DNA of 6,346 nt from Thermodesulfobacteriota bacterium (GTDB taxonomy: Bacteria; Desulfobacterota; DSM-4660; Desulfatiglandales; HGW-15). The translations under genes and the position numbers were made by a program. Location of the stretch: NCBI GenBank assembly GCA_025454125.1, contig JALOPA010000123.1, positions 1 to 6,346 of the forward strand, given 5' to 3'. Shown one piece after another: positions 1-5,395 of this stretch. The notes beneath the pieces were generated by a model that did not search any database, was not told where the DNA came from, and saw only the letters and a program-made list of their open reading frames with translations. Every line of letters starts with the position of its first letter. Position 1 is the stretch's first letter.

Positions 1-457
1 AGCGAATAAACAAAAGGAGCGCCCCCACGGACTCAATGATAAGAGTGAAAAGAAGGACCGATTTCAAGATCACCAGGAAGTCCCTGCGAGGGGTGTGCAG
101 GAACACGGACTGGATGATTTCTCTTTCCTTGAAGGAAATCCCCCGGCCCATCATGCCGAACAGAAAAACCGAAAAGGTGATGATTCCAAGCCCACCGATC
201 TGAAAAAGAATCATCGTGGTGATCTGACCGATGAGGGAGAGATCTTTGCCGATGTCGATGGTGGCAAGGCCTGTAACGCAAACTCCCGATGTGGACATGA
301 AGAGTGCGTCAATGAAAGTCAGCGGGTTCTTGGAGGCTGAAAACGGGAGCCACAGAGCAAAGGCACCCAGGAGAATGACCCCGGCAAAGCTGAGAATGAA
401 AATCCGGGCAGGAGGGAGATGCCTAGATAAGAAGATTTTCGCGCTGACGTTATTCAC
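1..457 (-). CDS. TrkH/KtrB-family potassium uptake channel subunit, N-terminal part (C-terminus outside window)
   Basis: Translating the minus strand from a GTG at 457 gives 152 codons that stay open to the window edge. This is the K+-conducting membrane subunit of a Trk/Ktr system in the inner membrane, which normally works with a cytoplasmic TrkA/KtrA partner not seen here. Visible features are a basic start, a first hydrophobic helix at about residues 18-38 (ARIFILSFAGVILLG), and the first selectivity-filter loop STSGVCVTGL at 55-64, whose TSxVxxTGL pattern is the family signature. A second helix follows with QIGGLGI at 86-92, then the cytoplasmic KEREIIQ stretch at 110-116 and another hydrophobic segment from about 128. 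The GTG is the only standard start: the frame is closed upstream by TAA at 476-478, and the next ATG falls inside the filter loop. No clear Shine-Dalgarno precedes it. KtrB and TrkH cannot be separated from this fragment. Family call firm, exact start moderately sure. Confidence 0.9.
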   Translation of the reverse strand, partial: MNNVSAKIFLSRHLPPARIFILSFAGVILLGAFALWLPFSASKNPLTFIDALFMSTSGVCVTGLATIDIGKDLSLIGQITTMILFQIGGLGIITFSVFLFGMMGRGISFKEREIIQSVFLHTPRRDFLVILKSVLLFTLIIESVGALLLFIR

Positions 458-478
458 TGGTTCAACACCGATACTTTA

Positions 479-507
479 ATTTTCAATGCGTGATGTACAA
501 TGGTCAA
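479..507 (-). promoter_or_regulatory. Candidate sigma-70-type promoter for the TrkH/KtrB gene
   Basis: On the minus strand TTGACC (502-507, five of six matches to the -35 consensus) is followed after 17 bp by GAAAAT (479-484, four of six matches to the -10). Transcription would begin near 472, giving a short leader of about 15 nt before the GTG start. The -35 lies inside the nested inverted repeat at 496-545, so a regulator bound there could block it. The match is moderate and could be chance in an AT-rich gap. Confidence 0.3.
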
Positions 508-545
508 TGATCCGTTACCCACGTTATGTTGGGTCAGACCATGTA
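496..545. repeat. Nested inverted repeat between the second response regulator gene and trkH/ktrB
   Basis: The outer arms are TACAATGGTC (496-505) and GACCATGTA (537-545), complementary over nine pairs with one bulged base. Inner arms ACCCA (517-521) and TGGGT (530-534) enclose an 8-nt loop. A third short palindrome, GGTCAGACC, sits at 532-540. The structure lies in the 138-bp gap 458-595 and overlaps the candidate -35 of the potassium channel gene. It may be an operator, an RNA hairpin that ends or attenuates read-through from the regulator gene, or chance. No T-run follows on the minus strand, so it is not a standard intrinsic terminator. Confidence 0.35.
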
Positions 546-595
546 TTGCCCTCAATATCCGTCAAGGATGAAAAAGAGGACAAGCCGTTAGCACC

Positions 596-1801
596 TCACT
601 GTGGTGATTTTAATCTCGGATTCAGGAAATATTTGCAACTCAAGTGATTTTCCGTCTCGCACACCTCATGCAGCCATTTTCCACCCAATACCATTCGGTC
701 GAGATAGGCACCGCAAACAGTCATTTCGCGAGAGGCGTCGAGGGCATCATAGTGGAGATAGGGACACAGCATCGTTAATTGCCGTTCCACTCGATCATCA
801 GTGCTCAACCCGTCGATCATTTGGATCATCAGGGATGAGGTCAAGCGGGTTTCGGCAAAGAACTTGACAAAGTCCACTCCTGCACGTTTCAAATTCTCGA
901 TCAGCCCTCGATGCTTTTCATGCAGCAGGGCCAACAAAGGCGACTTTTTGGTCTGGGTGTTTCCCTTCAGAGCAACACACAACTTCACCAGGGCATCCCG
1001 TTGCTGGATCAGCATGGGTCCGAAACGAACTGCGATGATCCCAGGGGATCCCTCAACCGCTCTGTCCAGGCACTGGGTTGTGCTGCGGACACATTCCTCT
1101 CCCTCTGATTCCGGTTCAAACCGGCTTGAAACGTCGCACAAGAGGTAACGGAGGATTTTCCTGGCCTTTACGTCTTTTGAATCGTGTTCCGTTTGGATCA
1201 CAACTCTTTCTGATTCAATGTTGAACGCCGCTCGATAGAACTTCTGCGCTGCCATCCAGTCGCCCTTGATTTCGAGCAGTTGTCCCATCAGGTTGTAGGC
1301 CTCGGGCCGACCCGGGTCAGAGGCAATCGCTTGGCTGATACTCCCCCGTGCGGCGGTGAAATTCTTGTCTGTGATGTGACGCTTGCTCAACTCGATCAAT
1401 GCCTGGTAGTCCGCCTCGGTGTCCTTATCCAGCGGTTTCCGTTCTAGGACAAGCGTGGCGAGGTCCCTGATGTCGCTCGGACTGAGCGGCTTCTGAACGA
1501 AGTCCACTGCCCCGAGCTTCATCGCCTCCACTGCCGACTCGATCGTTCCATAGGCCGTGATGATGATGACCCGGACCGCCGGCCACTCATCCTTGATCCG
1601 ACGAAGCACATCCATGCCGTCCATCCCCGGCATTTTCAGGTCCAAGAACACCAGCCCAAACTGGCCCCCGGCAAGCTTCTGTAGCGCTTCTTCGCCGTTG
1701 TCCGCTGTCTGGACCGGGATTCCGATCGGTTCCAAGGTTTGGGACAGGGTCAGACGGATGTTTTTTTCATCATCCACAACGAGAATCGCGTTCTTTTCCA
1801 T
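596..1801 (-). CDS. Response regulator with TPR segment and novel cysteine-rich C-terminal domain
   Basis: A 401-residue cytoplasmic two-component receiver protein. The CheY-like receiver spans about 1-120 with the full phosphorylation set: D10/D11, phosphoacceptor D54 (FLDLKMPGMDG), T82 and K104 in QKP. Residues about 132-197 read as one to two TPR-like helix pairs (AISQAIA... EAYNLMGQLLEIKGDW... FYRAAF), a protein-protein contact surface. From about 205 to the end no DNA-binding, GGDEF, HD-GYP or ATPase motif is seen. All eight cysteines of the protein lie at 222-389, and the last four form CPYL-x13-C-x17-C-x7-C-K-Y-F (C346, C363, C381, C389). That spacing suggests a metal or Fe-S site, which is inference. 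The ATG at 1801 has AGGAGA five nt upstream, overlapping the kinase stop codon, so the gene is translationally tied to the kinase and is its likely phosphorylation partner. Receiver certain; output function unknown. Confidence 0.93.
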   Translation of the reverse strand: MEKNAILVVDDEKNIRLTLSQTLEPIGIPVQTADNGEEALQKLAGGQFGLVFLDLKMPGMDGMDVLRRIKDEWPAVRVIIITAYGTIESAVEAMKLGAVDFVQKPLSPSDIRDLATLVLERKPLDKDTEADYQALIELSKRHITDKNFTAARGSISQAIASDPGRPEAYNLMGQLLEIKGDWMAAQKFYRAAFNIESERVVIQTEHDSKDVKARKILRYLLCDVSSRFEPESEGEECVRSTTQCLDRAVEGSPGIIAVRFGPMLIQQRDALVKLCVALKGNTQTKKSPLLALLHEKHRGLIENLKRAGVDFVKFFAETRLTSSLMIQMIDGLSTDDRVERQLTMLCPYLHYDALDASREMTVCGAYLDRMVLGGKWLHEVCETENHLSCKYFLNPRLKSPQ

Positions 1802-1806
1802 ACGGT

Positions 1807-1812
1807 TCTCCT
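1807..1812 (-). promoter_or_regulatory. Shine-Dalgarno AGGAGA of the second response regulator, overlapping the kinase stop codon
   Basis: AGGAGA lies five nt before the ATG at 1801 and overlaps the TAG stop of the histidine kinase (1811-1813). Only 9 bp separate the two genes. This fixes the start and indicates co-transcription with probable translational coupling. Confidence 0.8.
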
Positions 1813-3643
1813 ATTGGGCCACCGGCAGGGTGAAGGTAAACGTGCTCCCCTGACCGGGCGCTGATTCCACCCAAATTGCGCCTCCATGGGCGCGCACGAT
1901 TTCCTTGCAGATGGCGAGCCCTAAACCTGTGCCTCCGGACTGTCGTCCCTTCACCTGAACGAACTTCTGAAAGATTTTCGATTGATATTCCGGAGGAATG
2001 CCCGGTCCATCGTCGCGTACGGACAGGTGGACATGGGGGCCGATCTTTTTTGCCGCAATTTGGATCTGTCCATCCTGCCTCACGTATCTCAGGGCGTTGG
2101 AAATCAGGTTGGTCAGCACCCAGGTGACTTTGTTGGCGTCCGCGCGAACCTCGGGCAGGTCGACGGCGAGTTCCGATGTGAGCCTGATATGTTTAATCTC
2201 CGCCTGGCCTTTGAAAACCTCCTGAACGTGTTCGAAAAGGGTATGAACCGGAACTTGTTCAAACTCCAGCTCGATTCTGCCAGCCTCGATCTTGGACAGG
2301 TCCAGCAGGTCGTTGACCAAGGCCTTCATCCGGTGGACTTCCTCATGCGCGGCCTGAAGCAACTCCCGATCTTTTTCGGAAAGCCCCTGGGCGGCGTGTT
2401 CCAGGAGCAGGTCAATACTCATGCCCATACCGGTGAGCGGTGTGCGCAGTTCGTGAGAGGCCGCCATGATGAATTCACTCTTCAGCCTTTCCACTTCCTT
2501 TAAGCGAGTGACATCCCTGAGCAGGAGCACGATGCCGGAAAGGTTGCGCTCCCTTCCTCGAATCGGCGTGATGGAAAAAAGATAGTGCCGCGAGATCGCT
2601 CCCTTCTGGAGGGTAATGATCCGCTGTTCATCGGGAACATCGGGTTGCATCCCTGTCTCGACGGTCCTTCGAATCATTTCGCAAATATTGGGGGTAGGCA
2701 GGATGTCGGCGCACGCCAGGGCCGGGACCTCGGAGAATTCCAGGTCGAGCATCCGGCGGCCGGCCGGATTGATCCCTGTCACCTTGAGGTCTGTGTCGAA
2801 AACCACCAGCCCGTCCTCAATGCTGGAAAGGATCGCTTCCCCCTTGTTCTTCTCTGAGATGATCTGCTCGATGTTCATCTTATGGTATTGCCCGAGCTGG
2901 GCGGCCATCTGGTTGAATTCGCCGGCCAGGCGGCCCAGTTCATCATCGGTTTCGACCGGGACTTGAACGGTGTAGTCACCCCCGGAGATCTTCCGGGACG
3001 CATCCATGAAGTGCCGGAGCGGCCGGACGATACGCTCGGCGAGGAGCAGGCTGAAGACCAGTGCGACAAGCAAAGCCGAGGCCGCTACGAATACCGTGGA
3101 CCAGATGGCGCGATTGGCAACGGAGCTTGCCTTTAGACTGGCGGCGTACATGGTCTCCTCGTTGAGATTGCGCAGGCGTATGCACGAATCACGCACCTCG
3201 GCGAAGAGGGGAAAAATCGCCTCCTGATAATAGGGAACCTGAAGAGGCGGCTTGGCCGCATCGCGGAAATCCGTCAGTGCCGAAAACTCCCGTCGGTACT
3301 TCGCATAGTTAGCTTCAATGGATTGTACAAGCTCCCCCTCGCCCTGGATCGTGATATTGTCCTTTGCTCTGGCCAGCCATTGAAGAAACATGGACTCGTT
3401 TTCACGGAACTGGTGGATTCCCTTTTCAGCGTCTCCCAGGAGGATGAGAAGCACTGCACTGTCTTGACGTTCCAACGTGTCGACCATGTTTTCGGCGGCA
3501 AGGATGCTGCGGTAGTTTTCTCGCAGGATCGCATCGCTCGCCTTCCCCAGGGAAACCAGATTGGTCACAGCCCACACCACCACCATCCCCATGAGGACAA
3601 AGACCACGCCATAACCAATCAGTATTTTCTTTTTCAGCGTCAT
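1811..3643 (-). CDS. KinB-like membrane sensor histidine kinase (4-helix-type periplasmic sensor, HAMP, PAS, HisKA, HATPase_c)
   Basis: A 610-residue inner-membrane kinase that should autophosphorylate on histidine and pass the phosphate to response regulators. Domains in order: membrane helix about 7-28; a mainly helical periplasmic sensor about 29-175 with no recognised ligand motif; membrane helix about 180-202; HAMP about 203-257; PAS about 265-380; HisKA with H397 in SHELRTPL; then the ATPase domain with N box around N512-N516 (TNLISNALRY), G1 DDGPGIP (544-550), F box FQKFVQ (558-563) and G2 GGTGLGLAICK (570-580). All catalytic boxes look intact. The ATG at 3643 is chosen over one 24 codons upstream: it has AGGAGA seven nt before it, the first hydrophobic helix then starts normally, and the upstream ATG lies within the promoter region. 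The layout and the neighbouring sigma-54 regulator resemble Pseudomonas KinB-AlgB. The signal is not evident. Likely partners are both flanking regulators. Confidence 0.95.
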   Translation of the reverse strand: MTLKKKILIGYGVVFVLMGMVVVWAVTNLVSLGKASDAILRENYRSILAAENMVDTLERQDSAVLLILLGDAEKGIHQFRENESMFLQWLARAKDNITIQGEGELVQSIEANYAKYRREFSALTDFRDAAKPPLQVPYYQEAIFPLFAEVRDSCIRLRNLNEETMYAASLKASSVANRAIWSTVFVAASALLVALVFSLLLAERIVRPLRHFMDASRKISGGDYTVQVPVETDDELGRLAGEFNQMAAQLGQYHKMNIEQIISEKNKGEAILSSIEDGLVVFDTDLKVTGINPAGRRMLDLEFSEVPALACADILPTPNICEMIRRTVETGMQPDVPDEQRIITLQKGAISRHYLFSITPIRGRERNLSGIVLLLRDVTRLKEVERLKSEFIMAASHELRTPLTGMGMSIDLLLEHAAQGLSEKDRELLQAAHEEVHRMKALVNDLLDLSKIEAGRIELEFEQVPVHTLFEHVQEVFKGQAEIKHIRLTSELAVDLPEVRADANKVTWVLTNLISNALRYVRQDGQIQIAAKKIGPHVHLSVRDDGPGIPPEYQSKIFQKFVQVKGRQSGGTGLGLAICKEIVRAHGGAIWVESAPGQGSTFTFTLPVAQ

Positions 3644-3650
3644 AAGGCAT

Positions 3651-3656
3651 TCTCCT
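3651..3656 (-). promoter_or_regulatory. Shine-Dalgarno AGGAGA deciding the kinase start
   Basis: AGGAGA followed by seven nt and the ATG at 3643. It favours this start over the in-frame ATG at 3715, which would add 24 residues lacking signal-peptide character and would begin upstream of the predicted sigma-54 transcription start. Confidence 0.75.
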
Positions 3657-3687
3657 GCATGCGGTCGAAGCAGGCACCCTTTAAAAC

Positions 3688-3703
3688 AGCAATCCTTGTG
3701 CCA
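3688..3703 (-). promoter_or_regulatory. Sigma-54 (-24/-12) promoter of the kinase-response regulator operon
   Basis: The minus strand reads TGGCACAAGGATTGCT. Against the known sigma-54 consensus TGGCAC-N5-TTGCW it matches at every defined position, with GG and GC separated by exactly 10 bp. Taking the C of GC (3689) as -12, transcription would start near 3677, leaving a 34-nt leader that contains the Shine-Dalgarno of the kinase gene. It lies in the intergenic gap, correctly oriented, and the next gene upstream encodes a sigma-54 activator. This drives the kinase and, through the 9-bp junction, the second response regulator. Confidence 0.85.
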
Positions 3704-3771
3704 TAGTGCAACCAAAAGAATTTCAACTGGTTATAGGTCAGAAAGGAAGCAGCCGCCTTGTAATTTGAAAA

Positions 3772-3782
3772 GGTGACGCACC
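3772..3782 (-). other. Short inverted repeat GGTGCGTCACC followed by TTTT
   Basis: On the minus strand GGTG-CGT-CACC is followed directly by TTTT (3768-3771), about 45 bp after the stop of the sigma-54 activator gene. It could act as a weak intrinsic terminator or as a binding site upstream of the sigma-54 promoter. A four-base-pair stem is too short to be sure of either. Confidence 0.2.
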
Positions 3783-3789
3783 ACGAGCA

Positions 3790-3802
3790 TTGCAGGATGC
3801 AA
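3790..3802. promoter_or_regulatory. Inverted repeat TTGCA-GGA-TGCAA, candidate upstream activator site
   Basis: A perfect 5-3-5 inverted repeat, extending imperfectly to eight-base arms (GCATTGCA / TGCAAGGC, seven of eight pairs). Its centre is about 119 bp upstream of the predicted sigma-54 transcription start, within the usual distance for enhancer-binding proteins of the NtrC class, which bind dyad sites as dimers. No T-run follows on the minus strand, so it does not look like a terminator. Assignment to the regulator encoded next door is inference. Confidence 0.4.
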
Positions 3803-3826
3803 GGCGGGTGTTGAGGAAAATGTGGG

Positions 3827-5185
3827 TCAGATGCCGTACGCTTTTCTTCTGCGCCACAGAGTTGCCTGGTCAATGCCCAGAACATCGGCGGCTTCTTGGA
3901 GGGATGCGGCATTGGCCAAGACTCTTCGAATGTGCAGCTCTTCGATAGTCGACAACGGTACCCTGTCGCCGATGGCGGGTGTGCTGGCCATTGGAGCGAT
4001 GTTTTCAGGCAGGTCTTTCTCGCCGATCTGTTCGCTGCTTCCCAGGATTACGGCCCGCTCGACAGTGTTGCGGAGTTCCCGGACGTTGCCCGGCCACGAG
4101 TACCTGCTGAGCCTTTCGGTTGCCTCCTCGTTGAAACCGAGGATCGATTTGTGATTGGTACGGCAGAAATAGCGGAGAAAGTCTACTGCCAGCGGCATGA
4201 TATCTTCAGGCCGCTCCCGAAGTGGCGGCAGGGTGAGGCTGATCACGTTCAAACGGTAGAAGAGATCTTCCCTGAAAAGGCCTTCGCCTACACGCTTCTC
4301 GATATCGGCGTTGGTTGCAGCGATCACGCGCACATCCGCCGTGCGCGGCTTTGCTTCCCCAAGACGTTCATACTCTTTGTCTTGGATAAAGTGGAGCAGC
4401 TTGGCCTGGACCGAGGGGGCCATGTCCCCGATCTCATCAAGAAAGAGCGTTCCACCCTCACAAGCCGCGACGCGGCCTGGATTATCCCGAACCGCCCCAG
4501 TGAACGCGCCCTTGGCATGTCCGAAGAGTTCGCTCTCAAGAAGATCGGCAGGCACTGCTGGACACGCCACAACGCCCATGGGCTTAGCGGCCCTCAAGCT
4601 CCAACGGTGAATGGACCGGGCAAGCACCGATTTCCCGGTGCCGCTTTCTCCCCGAACCAGGACGGTCGCCTCTGAGGGGGCCGCCTTCTTCGCATTCTCG
4701 ATCACCCGCTGCATGCCGCTGTGTCGACTCTGAAGTTGAGCCTCCGGTCCCAGCCGCTGCACATCCTCCTGGAGTGCAGCAACCTGAGTTTCCAATTCCC
4801 GGATCCGGCCGATCCGCTTTGTAAGCATCCTGACCTGGTCCGGAGTAAAGGGCTTTGCGATGTAATCCGTGGCGCCCCGCCGCATGGACTCCACGGCGGT
4901 CTCGATAGAAGCGTGAGCCGTGATGACGACGACCTTGGTCCACGAAGATGCCGATCCCAAAAGGGAAATCAACTCCATCCCGTCTTCTCCACCCAGTCTG
5001 AGGTCCACGAAGGCCAGATCAAAGGAGCGTCGCTTGGCCTCGTCGAGCGCGTCGGCTGAATTGCTCACCGCTATCACCGTGTACCCTTCCGCAGCCAGGC
5101 AGTAGGACAGGGTCTTGCGGATGTTGCTGTCATCATCCACAACCAGGATATTCAGCGGCATGGCCTTTTGTGCATCATCACTCAT
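3827..5185 (-). CDS. NtrC-family sigma-54-dependent response regulator, AlgB-like
   Basis: A 452-residue cytoplasmic transcription activator. Receiver about 10-125 with acidic pocket D17/D18, phosphoacceptor D61 (AFVDLRLGGEDG), T89 and K111 (AKPF). A short linker helix about 127-145 (IRELETQVAALQEDVQRLG) leads to the AAA+ domain: Walker A GESGTGKS (179-186), the sigma-54-contact loop GAFTGA (226-231), Walker B GGTLFLDEI (244-252), and the sensor-region motifs LREDLFYRLNV-like (303-314) and WPGNVREL (364-371). The Fis-type helix-turn-helix ends the protein (about 427-449, SLQEAADVLGIDQATLWRRR). Every motif needed to bind ATP and remodel sigma-54 polymerase is present. The ATG at 5185 has only a weak purine stretch upstream; M9 at 5161 is a possible alternative start. 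Gene order regulator then KinB-like kinase, and the DLRLG motif, resemble algB-kinB. The adjacent sigma-54 promoter is a probable target. Length is normal for the family. Confidence 0.95.
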   Translation of the reverse strand: MSDDAQKAMPLNILVVDDDSNIRKTLSYCLAAEGYTVIAVSNSADALDEAKRRSFDLAFVDLRLGGEDGMELISLLGSASSWTKVVVITAHASIETAVESMRRGATDYIAKPFTPDQVRMLTKRIGRIRELETQVAALQEDVQRLGPEAQLQSRHSGMQRVIENAKKAAPSEATVLVRGESGTGKSVLARSIHRWSLRAAKPMGVVACPAVPADLLESELFGHAKGAFTGAVRDNPGRVAACEGGTLFLDEIGDMAPSVQAKLLHFIQDKEYERLGEAKPRTADVRVIAATNADIEKRVGEGLFREDLFYRLNVISLTLPPLRERPEDIMPLAVDFLRYFCRTNHKSILGFNEEATERLSRYSWPGNVRELRNTVERAVILGSSEQIGEKDLPENIAPMASTPAIGDRVPLSTIEELHIRRVLANAASLQEAADVLGIDQATLWRRRKAYGI

Positions 5186-5395
5186 CTCTGGCTCTTTCGA
5201 GAGTCGCCTGTTTCAAAATATCTGTCCGTTGAACTCCGACCCGAGGCCGATTGCTCAACCTGTGTTTGCCTTGATTGTGAATATCACAAAATCGAGCTCT
5301 TTGGAATCAATGAGAAATTCTTGTGGGTTTTAGCAGGGGCCATAGCGGATGGGCGCACGCCTGCTGGAAGGGGAGGGCCAAAGGCCTGAGTGCCG
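5186..5395. other. Gap of 210 bp between the EIIA-fusion gene and the sigma-54 regulator
   Basis: No credible gene on either strand. Besides the inverted repeat at 5275-5289 there are two short GC hairpins just after the EIIA-fusion stop codon (GGCC-AAA-GGCC around 5377-5387 and GGCG-CA-CGCC around 5352-5361 on the plus strand), neither followed by a T-run. I found no sigma-54 signature (GG-N10-GC) on the minus strand here and no convincing sigma-70 promoter, although the regulator must be transcribed from this gap or by read-through. Confidence 0.5.
5275..5289. promoter_or_regulatory. Perfect inverted repeat TTGTGA-ATA-TCACAA, candidate operator
   Basis: Two six-base arms around a 3-bp centre, 90-104 bp upstream of the sigma-54 regulator start. 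The half-site TGTGA/TCACA is that of CRP-family proteins, but the spacing is 3 bp rather than the 6 bp of classical CRP sites, so it is not called a CRP site. Its place in a non-coding, AT-richer stretch makes an operator for the regulator gene plausible. Confidence 0.4.

Noticed and set aside
33..281. Minus-strand ATG-started open frame of 82 codons
   Set aside because: It is in another frame of the TrkH/KtrB coding sequence and is His/Arg-rich, typical of an out-of-frame shadow; the true frame contains the selectivity-filter motif.
1982..2503. Plus-strand open frame of about 170 codons
   Set aside because: Antisense to the kinase catalytic domain; no recognisable motif and no ribosome binding site of note.
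3644..3715. A 24-residue N-terminal extension of the kinase from an ATG at 3715
   Set aside because: It would start upstream of the predicted sigma-54 transcription start and span the promoter, and the ATG at 3643 has a strong, well-spaced Shine-Dalgarno.
3896..4675. Plus-strand open frame of about 260 codons
   Set aside because: It lies wholly antisense to the AAA+ domain of the sigma-54 regulator, whose motifs are intact on the minus strand; its translation shows no domain or hydrophobic pattern and is explained by codon bias.
5275..5289. A CRP or FNR site
   Set aside because: CRP needs TGTGA-N6-TCACA and FNR needs TTGAT-N4-ATCAA; the 3-bp centre here fits neither.
5346..5390. Intrinsic terminator after the EIIA-fusion gene
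   Set aside because: Short GC stems are present but no T-run follows on the minus strand.
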